Made by a program: the position numbers and the translations under genes. A model generated the notes under the pieces. It was not told the DNA's origin, ran no database searches, and worked only from the letters and a program-made list of their open reading frames with translations. From NCBI RefSeq assembly GCF_900090305.1, contig NZ_LT607751.1:2666001-2730000 (forward strand): a DNA stretch of 64,000 nt, read 5' to 3'. Below, one piece after another: positions 49,059 through 57,699 of this stretch (positions are counted from its first letter, which is position 1; the number at the start of each line of letters is the position of its first letter). The DNA comes from Micromonospora siamensis. GTDB lineage: Bacteria > Actinomycetota > Actinomycetes > Mycobacteriales > Micromonosporaceae.

Positions 49059-49116
49059 GGGACGTCCGTGCGGCGTGGCCGCAGTAGGCGGCGGGACGTC
49101 CGGTGCGGCGCGGCCG
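49059..49116. repeat. Short imperfect direct repeat
   Basis: GGGACGTCCGTGCGGCGTGG at 49059-49078 recurs at 49093-49113 with one inserted base and one change. The 133-bp gap between the propeller gene and DUF72 contains little else. Confidence 0.3.
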
Positions 49117-49123
49117 GGGCGGC

Positions 49124-49975
49124 TCAGAACAGCGTCGACGGACCGACCGGCTCGGGCTCGGGCAGCGGCGCCAGCTCCGGCACCAGCGCCCGGACCTGGT
49201 CGTGGAAGCGGCGGGCCAGCTCCGGCGCGTCGGCGTTGTCCGGGGTGTGCAGGAAGAAGGTGGGGGAGCGGCCCTCGCGGAGCCAGCCGGCCACCACCGG
49301 CAGCCACGGCTGCCAGCCCTCCACCGTCCGGGTGGGATCGTCCCGGCCCAGGTAGCGGACGACCGGCCGGTCGGTCAGCGCTCGCGTCCGCAGTGGCGTA
49401 CGCGGCTTGCGGGTCCATGCCTCCCGCTCCGCGTCGCTGGTCGGTGGGGTACGGAAGAACGCGGTGGTGTCGAACGGCACCCACTCCGCGCCGACCGTGC
49501 CGAGCGTCGCCTCCAGCGCCGCCACCGTCGCCGGATCGGTGAAGAACGCGGGATGGCGGACCTCGACGGCGTACCGGTGGGTGGTGGGCAGGCCGCGCAG
49601 GAACCGGTCCAGCGTGGGTACGTCACCCGGGCCGAACGAGCCCGGCAGCTGGATCCAGAGGGCGTGGGTCCGTGGGCCGAGGGGCTCGATCGCGGCCAGG
49701 AAGGAACGCAGCTCCTCGTCGCCGCCGGTGAGCCGACGGTCGTGGGTGACCACCCTCGGCAGCTTCAGCACGAACCGGAAGTCCGGATCGGTCTGCCGGG
49801 CCCACGACTGCACCGTCTCCCGGGCCGGGGTGGCGTAGAAGGTGGTGTTCCCCTCCACCGCGCTGCACCAGCCCGCGTACGCGTGCAGCCGCTCGTCGGC
49901 CGGCAGCGGATGCGGCAGGAACCGCCCCTGCCAGGACCGGTGCTGCCACATCGCGCACCCCACGTGCAGCCGCAT
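49124..49975 (-). CDS. DUF72 (YecE-like) protein
   Basis: A 283-residue TIM-barrel-like protein. Family features are LHVGCAMWQHRSWQGRFLP, the NTTFYATP strand with F-Y, RFVLKLPRVVTHDRRL, LWIQLPGSFGP, and a YAVEVRHPAFF strand. DUF72 proteins are widespread and of unknown enzymatic function, with conserved acidic residues in a pocket (E and R in VEVRHP). Length is normal. ATG 49975. It is divergent from the GNAT gene. Confidence 0.9.
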   Translation of the reverse strand: MRLHVGCAMWQHRSWQGRFLPHPLPADERLHAYAGWCSAVEGNTTFYATPARETVQSWARQTDPDFRFVLKLPRVVTHDRRLTGGDEELRSFLAAIEPLGPRTHALWIQLPGSFGPGDVPTLDRFLRGLPTTHRYAVEVRHPAFFTDPATVAALEATLGTVGAEWVPFDTTAFFRTPPTSDAEREAWTRKPRTPLRTRALTDRPVVRYLGRDDPTRTVEGWQPWLPVVAGWLREGRSPTFFLHTPDNADAPELARRFHDQVRALVPELAPLPEPEPVGPSTLF

Positions 49976-50046
49976 CGAACCTCCCCGCTCGCCTCCCGAC
50001 CCGGGCGTACGCTATCCGGCGGGCCGCGCGCCCACCACCGGGGCAC

Positions 50047-50052
50047 TATCGT
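50047..50052 (+). promoter_or_regulatory. -10 element of a leaderless promoter (GNAT)
   Basis: TATCGT followed by 6 nt and ATG 50059. Confidence 0.5.
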
Positions 50053-50058
50053 CGGCGC

Positions 50059-50592
50059 ATGCCCGAGCTGGTCGCGCCGACGGTGAGCCTGCACGCCGCG
50101 TGGCTGGACGCGCGCGACGACTGGGGTCCCGGCGTCCACGAGGACGGCTTCGGCCTGCGGCCCTCCGACGAGGTCGACTCGCCGGACGGGTTCGCCGCCT
50201 GGGTGGCCCGGCTGACCGCCAGCGGGCAGCCGGGAGACGCCGACCGGCCGCGGTGCACGTTCCGCTGGATCGTCGAGGACGGCCGGGTGCTCGGCGGGAT
50301 CGCGCTGCGGCACCAGCCCAGTGACCTCGGCCAGATCGGGTACGGCATCCGGCCGTCCGCGCGCCGACGGGGGCTGGCCACCTGGGCGCTGGGCCGGATG
50401 CTCGACGAGGCCCGTGCGCTGGGTACGGACCGGCTGCTGATCGTCTGCGTGGCGGACAACACCCCCTCGGCGCGGACCATCGAGCGCAACGGCGGCGTGC
50501 TCGACGGTGTGGTGGCGAGCAGGCTCGGCCCGGTCCGGCGCTACCAGGTCGTCCTCCGGCCGCCCATCGACAGCGCCACCGACAATCCATAG
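50059..50592 (+). CDS. GNAT-family N-acetyltransferase
   Basis: A 177-residue acetyl-CoA-dependent acetyltransferase. The CoA-binding motif A is IGYGIRPSARRRGLATWAL (R/Q-x-x-G-x-G/A form: RRRGLA), preceded by strand 4 GGIALRHQ, and motif B is LLIVCVADNTPSARTIERNGG. It resembles the RimJ/RimL-like and ElaA-neighbouring acetyltransferases; the substrate amine cannot be deduced. Short N-terminus with VHEDGFGLRPSDEVDSPDGFA. Leaderless start. Confidence 0.88.
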   Translation: MPELVAPTVSLHAAWLDARDDWGPGVHEDGFGLRPSDEVDSPDGFAAWVARLTASGQPGDADRPRCTFRWIVEDGRVLGGIALRHQPSDLGQIGYGIRPSARRRGLATWALGRMLDEARALGTDRLLIVCVADNTPSARTIERNGGVLDGVVASRLGPVRRYQVVLRPPIDSATDNP

Positions 50593-50633
50593 ACTCCGGT
50601 CATTCTGGTACCACGAGTCCCGGGAGGACCCAC

Positions 50634-51392
50634 GTGTCGAGCGAAACCCGACCGCACGCCGCCGTACCGCTGCTGTCCCGCCTCGCCGCGACGGCGGTGG
50701 TCTCCGCCGCGCTGGTCGCCACCGGCGGCGCCGCCGCGAGCGCCGCACCGGCCGCCGAGCCCACGCCGACCAGCGGGCCGTGCGCGTACACGCCGACGCC
50801 GGACGAGCCGGCGGCCCGGCCGGTGTCGCTGCCGCCGGACCCCCGGCGGACGCCCGACCACGGCACGGTCCGGGTCACCCTGCACACCAGCCAGGGACCG
50901 ATCGGGCTCACCCTCGACCGGGAGCAGGCGCCCTGCACGGTGCAGAGCTTCCTGCACCTGGCCCGGCACAAGTTCTACGACCGCACGCCCTGCCACCGGC
51001 TCACCGCGTCACCTCGGTTGAAGGTGCTCCAGTGCGGCGACCCGACCGGCACCGGCGAGGGCGGCCCCGGCTACCGGTACGCCGACGAGCTGCCGACCGA
51101 CCTGCCGCCGACGCCGATCGACCCGACCGGCGTCCGCCGGCTCTACGCCCGGGGCACCCTGGCGATGGCCAACGCCGGCCCCGACACCAACGGCAGCCAG
51201 TTCTTCCTGGTGCAGTCCGACTCGGCGCTGCGCCCCGACTACACCATCTTCGGCACCATCGACGCGGCCGGGCTGGCCACCCTGGACCGGATCGCGGCCG
51301 GCGGGATCGCCGCCACCCCGGAGAACCCGACCCCGATCGACGGCGCGCCGGCCCTGCCGGTGGAGATCTGCCGCGCCAAGCGGGGCGCCTGA
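50634..51392 (+). CDS. Secreted cyclophilin-type peptidylprolyl isomerase
   Basis: A 252-residue exported foldase. A signal peptide (LLSRLAATAVVSAALVATG to ASAAPAAEP, about 1-42) is followed by a proline-rich linker and a cyclophilin domain (about 75-250). The domain shows APCTVQSFLHLARHKFYDRTPCHRL, where the usual FHR is CHR, and GTLAMANAGPDTNGSQFFLV, the Q in SQFFL being conserved. GTG 50634 follows GGGAGGACCC. It catalyses proline cis-trans isomerisation outside the membrane. Confidence 0.92.
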   Translation: MSSETRPHAAVPLLSRLAATAVVSAALVATGGAAASAAPAAEPTPTSGPCAYTPTPDEPAARPVSLPPDPRRTPDHGTVRVTLHTSQGPIGLTLDREQAPCTVQSFLHLARHKFYDRTPCHRLTASPRLKVLQCGDPTGTGEGGPGYRYADELPTDLPPTPIDPTGVRRLYARGTLAMANAGPDTNGSQFFLVQSDSALRPDYTIFGTIDAAGLATLDRIAAGGIAATPENPTPIDGAPALPVEICRAKRGA

Positions 51393-51517
51393 GCGCCGGC
51401 CCGGCGGAGCGGACCACTCGCCCAGCCGGGCCCCCGAGGGCCGACCTGCTGTCCGCCCTGGCGAAGCCCTCCAGCGGGTCTTCACCGTGCGGAGCGGTCG
51501 GGTCGTCGGATGACCGC

Positions 51518-52747
51518 TCAAGCCTGGCGACGCGGTGTCGGGCCGGGTGCGGCGTGACAGGGCCAGGCCACGGGGTCGCCCCGCAACTCCGCGAGCAGTT
51601 CCGGCCGCCGTTCGGCCAGTCGCTGGATGTGCTGGTCACGCAGCCAGCGCGCGATCCACCGGGCGGTCGCGGTGGCCGGGCCACCACGTTGCCACCCGAC
51701 GACCACCTTGACCCGTACGTCCTCGGCGAGGCGCACCGCCCGCGACGCGCCCGGTGGAACCAACGTCGCGCCCGTGAGGGCGACGGCGCCCCCCTCCTCC
51801 AGGATGTGTCGACCGCTGGGGCCGTTGAGGGCGGTGTGCCGGATCCGTGGTGCGAAGCCCGCGGCCCGACAGACGGCCAGGATCGACCGGTGGTTCCGGG
51901 TGCCGACCGGGCCGGTGAGCCAGTCGTGGCCGGCCAACTCACGCAGCCCGATGCTCGTCCGTCCGGTGTCGGCCCCCGGTGGCACGAGAGCGTACGCCGG
52001 TTCGTCGAAGGCGAGGGTCGTGTCCCATCCCGGTGGTGTGGTGAGGCTGGCCAGCGGCAGATCGGCGTAGACGCAGATGTCGGCTGCCACCATCTCCGGC
52101 ACCCAGTCCGGACCGGGGATGCTCACGATGTGCTGCCGCACGTCGACGAGCGCCTCGTCGCGGAGCGCATCGAGCAGTCCGGTGAACCCGAACTCGCTGG
52201 CCACCTCCAGGTCGCACGGTACGGACGGGTCGTCGTCGGGCATCCCCGTCTCGGCCAGCCGGGCCAGCGCCCGCTCCAGGACCCGCAGGTGCGGCAGCAG
52301 CTCGACGAGCGCCGGGGTGGCGGACACCCCACCCGCGGCGCGATGGAACAGAGCGGACCCCCAACGCCGTTCGAGCCGGGTCACCTGGGCGCTCACCGAC
52401 GGTTGGGGCAGTCCCAGGTGCCGGGCCGCGCAACCGATCGACCCTCGTGCGAGAACCTCGGTCACCACCCGCACATGCCGCACCGGCAGGACGTCGACGC
52501 CGACGAGCGTGCCGATCGCCGCGAGCGCGGCAGCCGTCTCGCCGATGGTGCCCAGCGCGGCCTGCCCCCGATCGGTGAGGCGGTACCGCGGCCCGGTCCG
52601 GTACAGCCATCTCGTGCCGGGGACGCCGACGAGCCGACGTAGCCGTTTGCGGACAGCGGTCTCGCTGAGCCCGAGCCGAGTGGCGAGGGACAGAACGTCG
52701 TCCCCGTCGGCGACTCCGAGTACCAGTCGCAGATCCACAGTGTCCAC
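51518..52747 (-). CDS. LysR-type regulator with two N-terminal helix-turn-helix domains
   Basis: A 409-residue regulator. Residues 4-75 form one winged-helix unit (DDVLSLATRLGLSETAVRKRL, then YRLTDRGQAAL) and residues 90-150 a second one of plain LysR type (LARGSIGCAARHLGLPQPSVS, LFHRAAGGVSATPA). The C-terminal half (about 165-395) resembles the LysR effector domain (VASEFGFTGLLDALRDEA, LPLASLTTP, EPAYALVPPGA, LEEGGAVALTG). Ordinary LysR proteins have only one HTH and about 300 residues, so a duplication of the DNA-binding unit is seen here. GTG 52747. Probably autoregulated; divergent from a secreted protein gene. Confidence 0.8.
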   Translation of the reverse strand: MDTVDLRLVLGVADGDDVLSLATRLGLSETAVRKRLRRLVGVPGTRWLYRTGPRYRLTDRGQAALGTIGETAAALAAIGTLVGVDVLPVRHVRVVTEVLARGSIGCAARHLGLPQPSVSAQVTRLERRWGSALFHRAAGGVSATPALVELLPHLRVLERALARLAETGMPDDDPSVPCDLEVASEFGFTGLLDALRDEALVDVRQHIVSIPGPDWVPEMVAADICVYADLPLASLTTPPGWDTTLAFDEPAYALVPPGADTGRTSIGLRELAGHDWLTGPVGTRNHRSILAVCRAAGFAPRIRHTALNGPSGRHILEEGGAVALTGATLVPPGASRAVRLAEDVRVKVVVGWQRGGPATATARWIARWLRDQHIQRLAERRPELLAELRGDPVAWPCHAAPGPTPRRQA

Positions 52748-52749
52748 AT

Positions 52750-52780
52750 CAACAGATGGTATGGGCTAGCGAACCTGTTG
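52750..52780. promoter_or_regulatory. Inverted repeat in the LysR/secreted-protein intergenic region
   Basis: CAACAG (52750-52755) and CTGTTG (52775-52780) form a spaced inverted repeat just upstream of the LysR start, over a minus-strand -10 TACCAT. A candidate LysR-type binding site. Confidence 0.4.
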
Positions 52781-52891
52781 GTAATGCCGCCCATCGAGAC
52801 ATCCTGATGAAATTGCGGGGCCGGCCGGCCACATGGCGGCCGTCATCGGGCCGGACGAGCTACGGACGGCATCCCGATTCGTCCAACCTGG

Positions 52892-52905
52892 GAAAGGTAC
52901 CTTTC
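52892..52905. promoter_or_regulatory. 14-bp perfect palindrome covering the ribosome site
   Basis: GAAAGGTACCTTTC is self-complementary over all 14 bases, ends directly before ATG 52906 and contains the GAAAGG ribosome site. It may be an operator, or let two transcripts pair and hide the site. Confidence 0.45.
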
Positions 52906-54279
52906 ATGTCAGGAAAATCGATTGTCAGGGTCGCCATGCTGGCGGTCCTGGGGCTCCTGTCCGTGCTCATAGCGGTCGTGACGCCCCCGGCGGGCGAACC
53001 CGCCGCTGCCGCCACCCGCACGTGGACGGGACTGGTGGACTGCTTCGGCAACGTCAAGAGCACGGGCCTCACCGTCAACAAGGGTGAGAGCGTGCAGGTC
53101 ACCGCGACTGGTCTCTGCTACTTCTACCCTGGTCGGCCGTCCAACCATACCCCCGGTGAGGGCCTGCACTCCCGCATCGACGAGCAGGACTTCACCTACG
53201 GCGCCCCGACCACCGGTACCGCCCCGATCACCGGCGTCCTCGGCTTCTACTTCGGAGACAGCCTCTACACCGACAACTCGGGCTACGGGTACACCGTGAC
53301 GGTCACCATCACCTCGGCCACTCCGTCACCCACGCCCAGCCCCACCGGCCCCGCCGACCTCGTGGTCATGTTCGACGTGCTCAGCCCGACGGTGGTGCAG
53401 AAGACCGTGGTGAACGGCAGCGCCTACTCGGTGAGAGCGTGGGTCAAGAACCAGTCCACGGTGGCCGCCCAGTCCGTCCGGGTGCCCTTCACCCTCAACG
53501 GTCTGACCATCGCGTCGGCCACGCCGAGCGTCGGATCGTGGAGCAGCTCGACGTCGACGTGGAGCGTGGGGACCCTCGCCGCCGGGCAGGAGCGACAGAT
53601 CACCATGTCCGTGAAGACACCGACCGGGACCGCCACGTCGATCCTCAAGACGCTCCAGGTGAACACCAGCTCCGCCAACGCCGATCCGAACACGAACAAC
53701 AACAAGGCATCGGTTCAGTTGGTCTCCCAGTCGCCCTCGTCGAAGAGCGCGGCGTGCACCAATGGGACGACCCAGACCCGTACGGTCACCTCGGTGGTGA
53801 ACGCCAACGGGCTTCGCGCCGACGGGCTGTGGCGCGTCTTCCGTGTTCCGGTGGTCAGCGCGACCATGGTCTGGACCGGCGTCTGCATGGACGGCAGCGG
53901 CAACCTCAACGGTAACGGCAGCTACAGCGTGACCGCCCGCGGGCTCAACGGTTGGACCCTGAGCACCGTCGGCGCAGCCCAGTGCAGCGGCGACAAGAAC
54001 GCCCGCCACTGCAACCGGTACGTCACTCTGCAGGCTCCGCCTGGGCTGACGTTCAACGACCTGACCGCTGTCGGCTCGATCGGCCTGAACCTGAACGCCG
54101 GAGTCACCGGCGCAGCGGAGACGGCGAGCGTCACGCTGAACCCGAACGTCAGCCTCACCGCGACCTGGGCGACCCAGAGCCGGTCCTTCAAGCTGCCGTT
54201 CAGCATGCTGATGCTCAAGGGCGGCTGCACCTGGGCCGCCGGGCAGGGCAACTCGGCGATCGCCAACTCCTGCTCGTAG
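52906..54279 (+). CDS. Secreted protein with beta-sandwich and CARDB/DUF11-like domains
   Basis: A 457-residue exported protein of unknown function. A signal peptide (VRVAMLAVLGLLSVLIAVV, cleavage near AAAAT, about 35) leads into a first beta domain (about 40-135) with VNKGESVQVTATGLCYFYP and YFGDSLYTDNSGYGYTV. A threonine/serine/proline linker follows, then a CARDB/DUF11-like immunoglobulin domain (about 145-265). A third beta-rich cysteine-containing part (about 285-457) has WTGVCMDGSGN and TAVGSIGLNLNAG. Paired cysteines suggest disulfides. A surface adhesion, lectin-like or structural role is possible. Divergent from the double-HTH LysR gene. Confidence 0.75.
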   Translation: MSGKSIVRVAMLAVLGLLSVLIAVVTPPAGEPAAAATRTWTGLVDCFGNVKSTGLTVNKGESVQVTATGLCYFYPGRPSNHTPGEGLHSRIDEQDFTYGAPTTGTAPITGVLGFYFGDSLYTDNSGYGYTVTVTITSATPSPTPSPTGPADLVVMFDVLSPTVVQKTVVNGSAYSVRAWVKNQSTVAAQSVRVPFTLNGLTIASATPSVGSWSSSTSTWSVGTLAAGQERQITMSVKTPTGTATSILKTLQVNTSSANADPNTNNNKASVQLVSQSPSSKSAACTNGTTQTRTVTSVVNANGLRADGLWRVFRVPVVSATMVWTGVCMDGSGNLNGNGSYSVTARGLNGWTLSTVGAAQCSGDKNARHCNRYVTLQAPPGLTFNDLTAVGSIGLNLNAGVTGAAETASVTLNPNVSLTATWATQSRSFKLPFSMLMLKGGCTWAAGQGNSAIANSCS

Positions 54280-54286
54280 CCGTCTG

Positions 54287-54316
54287 ACGGGCTGTGAACC
54301 ACCGGGGCCAGCCCGT
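54287..54316. terminator. Terminator-like hairpin
   Basis: ACGGGCT (54287-54293) and AGCCCGT (54310-54316) pair across a 16-nt loop and are followed by TTG, just after the secreted-protein gene stop. Confidence 0.5.
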
Positions 54317-54319
54317 TTG

Positions 54320-54880
54320 ACTGTGCTGAATTTCCTCGCCGTCCTGCGGGCGGGCAGCCGAGGCGTCCCGGACGGAGATGGTTCGTCCGCGCGACGCGGG
54401 CCGGGCGTCCGGCCTCGCCACGGCAGCGGTGGGGGAGCTCGGTAGGCGCAGCGTCGGACGTGGCTCGTCTTCGCGGACGGGGCCGGTCGGGCGCTGCGCC
54501 CGTCGGGCCGCTCGCAGGTGATGCCGGCGCCGACGAGTCCACCCTGGCCGCCCGGCTGGGGCAGCCCCTCGATCCTGCTCTGGCACCTCACCGGTCCCGC
54601 CGTGGTCCGCCGCCTCCGCGCCGGCACACCGACCCGGCTGCGCCACCGGTCCTTCCCTTCCATTCGTCGGTCGCCCCGACCGCTGGCCAGCCACCTCCTG
54701 ACGCGATCGTCGAGGCTGCGTCACCTGCACGATCGTGCTGCAAGCTGGTGGTAGTGGCCCCGAGGCAGGCACGAGGCCGCTACGACCAGGATCGAGTGCG
54801 ATGTTCGCAGCGGGCCTGGACGGCGCGGGGCCGCCTACCGCGGTCTGCGGCGCCGGCGGCCCCTCGTCGGGTGGTGCGAG
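54320..54880. other. Gene-free gap before katE
   Basis: About 560 bp between convergent genes. All open frames here are arginine-rich shadows without ribosome sites, and I recognise no protein, RNA or repeat. A small non-coding RNA or remains of a decayed gene cannot be excluded. Confidence 0.4.
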
Positions 54881-57142
54881 TCAGGCGATGGAGGCGGGGA
54901 AGCGGTCCCAGACCCGGTGAGCGGCCATCAGGCGTTGCACGGCATCGAGGACCTCGCCGCCGGTCCCACTGGTGACGACGCCCGGTGTGCCGGCCACCCC
55001 GGCCCGCTCCAGCACCGCGACGCCCGGGCCCCAGGCGCCGATCACCTTGGCGTGCCGCCAGCACTCCTGGACCATCAGCAGCACCCGCGGGTCGATCCCC
55101 GGCGCGCCCGGCGCCCCCGCCTTGTCGTCCCAGGCGGGCAGCGCGTCCGGCGCCGGGGCGGGCGCCCCGGCCAGCAGCAGCGCATCGAACTCGACCGACC
55201 GGGCGGTGGCGAAGCTGCGCTGCACCGGCATCCCGTCGACGGTGCCGCCGTGTGCGGCGACCAGCAGCGGCACCATGCCGGCGGAGAACACCGCCCGGCG
55301 TACCTGTCCGACGCCGTCGGGGTCGCTGTCGGCGTCCACCACGATGCCGACCGTCCGGCCGTCGGACGGCCACTCGCGGCCCAGCTGGGACAGTGCGGGG
55401 CTCGGCGCGACCTCGGCGAGCGGCTCGCTCGGCTGCGGCGCGGGCAGGCCCAGGCCGGCGGCCACCTGCGCGCAGAGCACCGGGTCGATGTTGGCCAGCG
55501 CCCGCAGCTGCCGTTCCTTGATCGCCTGGTGGTAGCACTTGCCCAGCTCGAAGGCGTACGCCCGGACGATGTGCTCCTTCTCCACCGGCGACATGCTCAG
55601 CCAGAACAGCCGGGCCTGGCTGAAGTGGTCGTCGAACGAGGCGGGACTGGCCCGTACCTTCGGGGCCTCGGCCACCGTGACCGGCACGTCGACGAACGGG
55701 TGGTCGTCCGGACCGGCTGGGAAGGGGTTGCCGCCGTCCAGCGTGTTCGGTCGGTACGGCGCCACCCCCGCGTGCACGGCCTGCTGGTGGAAGCCGTCGC
55801 GCAGCATGTCGTTGACCGCCGCGTGCGGCCGGTTGATCGGGATCTGGGTGAAGTTCGGCCCGGCGAGGCGGGTGAGCTGCGTGTCCAGGTAGGAGAAGAG
55901 CCGGCCCTGGAGCAGCGGGTCGTTGGTGACGTCGATGCCGGGCGGCAGGTGGCCCAGGTGGAAGGCGACCTGTTCGGTCTCGGCGAAGAAGTTCGTGGGC
56001 GTACGGTTCAGCACCAGCCGGCCCACCGGCTGCACCTCGGCCAACTCCTCCGGCACGATCTTCGTGGGGTCGAGCAGGTCGATCCCGGCGAAGGTCTCCT
56101 CCGGGGTGTCCGGGAAGACCTGGATGCCGAGTTCCCACTCGGGGAACGCGCCGGCCTCGATCGCGTCGTACAGGTCCCGGCGGTGGAAGTCCGGGTCGAA
56201 GCCGTTGAGCATCTGTGCCTCCTCCCAGGTCAGGGAGTGCACACCCAGCTTCGGCTTCCAGTGGAACTTGACCAGCACCGTCTCCCCGGCGGCGTTGACC
56301 AGCCGGAAGGTGTGGACGCCGAAGCCCTCCATGGTCCGGTACGAGCGGGGGATGCCCCGGTCGGACATGTTCCAGATGGTGTGGTGCTGCGCCTCGGTGT
56401 GCAGCGACACGAAGTCCCAGAAGGTGTCGTGCGCGCTCTGCGCCTGGGGGATCTCCCGGTCCGGGTGCGGCTTGCCGGCGTGGATGATGTCGGGGAACTT
56501 GATGGCGTCCTGGATGAAGAAGACCGGCATGTTGTTGCCGACCAGGTCGAAGGTGCCCTCGTCGGTGTAGAACTTCGTCGCGAAGCCGCGGGTGTCCCGG
56601 ACGGTGTCGGCCGACCCGCGCGAACCGAGCACGGTGGAGAACCGGACGAAGACCTCGGTCTCCCTGCCCTTGGCGAGGAAGCCCGCGGTGGTCAGCCGCT
56701 CGGCGGTGCCGTAGCCGGTGAAGACGCCGTGCGCCCCGGTGCCCCGGGCGTGCACCACCCGCTCGGGGATGCGCTCGTGGTCGAAGTGGGTGATCTTCTC
56801 GCGGAAGTGGTGGTCCTGGAGCAGGATCGGTCCCCGCGGGCCGGCCTTGAGCGAGTGGTCGGTGTCGCGCAGCCGGGTGCCGTTGGCGGTGGTCAGGTAG
56901 GCGCCCTGCTGGCCCTTGGCGGTCTTGGGGACGCCGGTGCGGGCACCGGTCGGCGTGACCGTCTCCGGGGCGCCCTGTTCCTTCTTCGGCGGCAGCGGGT
57001 CGTGCGGAGTGGTGGGCTCCTCGAGCGGCGGCGGCGCGCTGCCGGGGGCGCCGGGCACGTCGGGGGTGAGTACGTCGGCCACCTTCTCCGCCGCGTTTCC
57101 CACGGCGTCCTTGACGGCCCTGGCGGGGTTGCTGGATTCCAC
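54881..57142 (-). CDS. katE: Large-subunit monofunctional catalase (HPII type) with C-terminal GATase-like domain
   Basis: A 753-residue clade II heme catalase. The distal histidine is H131 in RVVHARGTGAHG, the distal Asn is in TFDLVGNNMPVFFIQDA, and the proximal tyrosine in RLFSYLDTQLTRL. The N-terminal 70 residues (KKEQGAPETVTP before the core) form the extension typical of large-subunit catalases. The C-terminal 150 residues are a DJ-1/PfpI-like flavodoxin fold (VGIVVDADSDPDG, FDALLLAGAPAP). GTG 57142 follows GGAAGGATCC. A GTTT-N15-GGGTAG promoter upstream marks it as a probable SigB/SigF-type stress target. Confidence 0.94.
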   Translation of the reverse strand: MESSNPARAVKDAVGNAAEKVADVLTPDVPGAPGSAPPPLEEPTTPHDPLPPKKEQGAPETVTPTGARTGVPKTAKGQQGAYLTTANGTRLRDTDHSLKAGPRGPILLQDHHFREKITHFDHERIPERVVHARGTGAHGVFTGYGTAERLTTAGFLAKGRETEVFVRFSTVLGSRGSADTVRDTRGFATKFYTDEGTFDLVGNNMPVFFIQDAIKFPDIIHAGKPHPDREIPQAQSAHDTFWDFVSLHTEAQHHTIWNMSDRGIPRSYRTMEGFGVHTFRLVNAAGETVLVKFHWKPKLGVHSLTWEEAQMLNGFDPDFHRRDLYDAIEAGAFPEWELGIQVFPDTPEETFAGIDLLDPTKIVPEELAEVQPVGRLVLNRTPTNFFAETEQVAFHLGHLPPGIDVTNDPLLQGRLFSYLDTQLTRLAGPNFTQIPINRPHAAVNDMLRDGFHQQAVHAGVAPYRPNTLDGGNPFPAGPDDHPFVDVPVTVAEAPKVRASPASFDDHFSQARLFWLSMSPVEKEHIVRAYAFELGKCYHQAIKERQLRALANIDPVLCAQVAAGLGLPAPQPSEPLAEVAPSPALSQLGREWPSDGRTVGIVVDADSDPDGVGQVRRAVFSAGMVPLLVAAHGGTVDGMPVQRSFATARSVEFDALLLAGAPAPAPDALPAWDDKAGAPGAPGIDPRVLLMVQECWRHAKVIGAWGPGVAVLERAGVAGTPGVVTSGTGGEVLDAVQRLMAAHRVWDRFPASIA

Positions 57143-57213
57143 TGGACGGATCCTTCCGTGGAGCTGGTTGCGGGTAGGCCCACCGATGCTCGTCGGGGCA
57201 GCCTGCTATCGCC

Positions 57214-57238
57214 CTACCCGGGGCGGATCAGGCAAAAC
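57214..57238 (-). promoter_or_regulatory. SigB/SigF-type promoter of katE
   Basis: Minus strand GTTT (57235-57238), 15 bp, GGGTAG (57214-57219). It is close to the GTTT-N14/16-GGGTA(T) consensus of SigB-type promoters and lies 72 bp before the katE start. Confidence 0.65.
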
Positions 57239-57270
57239 GCACCGATCTGGTCGGAGTGTCTCCGGCGGTG

Positions 57271-57296
57271 GTTTGGCCGCGACCGGCATCGGGCAA
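57271..57296 (+). promoter_or_regulatory. SigB/SigF-type promoter of the GlsB-type gene
   Basis: GTTT (57271-57274), 16 bp, GGGCAA (57291-57296), 41 bp before ATG 57338. Weaker than the katE one (C for T). Confidence 0.5.
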
Positions 57297-57337
57297 TGCT
57301 GGGGTCGACGTAAACCCCCTGGAAGGAACGGGCTCTC

Positions 57338-57610
57338 ATGACTGTTACGGGCATCCTCACCGCCATCGTCATCGGTTTGATCATCGGCGCGCTCGGCCGG
57401 CTGGTCGTACCGGGCAAGCAGAACATCCCGATCTGGCTCACGCTGCTGATCGGTGTGGTCGCCGCGATCCTCGGCACCATCGTCGCCGGCGCGTTCGGCG
57501 TGAAGGACACGAGCGGCATCGACTGGATCGAGCTCCTGCTCCAGGTCCTCTTCGCCGCCATCGGTGTCGCCATCGTCGCCGGCACCTACGGCCGCCGCCG
57601 GGTGCACTGA
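57338..57610 (+). CDS. GlsB/YeaQ/YmgE-family stress membrane protein
   Basis: A 90-residue protein of the transglycosylase-associated/GlsB family. Three hydrophobic segments (about 5-25, 33-52, 64-84) carry the family's glycine pattern (GILTAIVIGLIIGALGRLVVPG; LTLLIGVVAAILGTIVAGAFG; AAIGVAIVAG). Members are induced by envelope or general stress. ATG 57338 has GGAAGGAACGGG. Divergent from katE behind a SigB-type promoter, which fits a stress role. Confidence 0.9.
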   Translation: MTVTGILTAIVIGLIIGALGRLVVPGKQNIPIWLTLLIGVVAAILGTIVAGAFGVKDTSGIDWIELLLQVLFAAIGVAIVAGTYGRRRVH

Positions 57611-57687
57611 CCCTCAGAGCGTCACGACGCCGGCCCACCCCGACCCCCGGGGCGGGCCGGCGTTCTGCTGTCCGCAGCCGGGCGCGG

Positions 57688-57693
57688 GATACT
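57688..57693 (+). promoter_or_regulatory. -10 element of a leaderless promoter (DUF218 protein)
   Basis: GATACT followed by 6 nt and ATG 57700. Confidence 0.5.
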
Positions 57694-57699
57694 GGGGCG

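Noticed and set aside
49059..49116. CRISPR-like repeat
   Set aside because: Only two imperfect copies with no regular spacers and no cas genes.
54320..54880. Candidate gene in the gap before katE
   Set aside because: No frame has a ribosome site, leaderless -10 or natural amino-acid composition.
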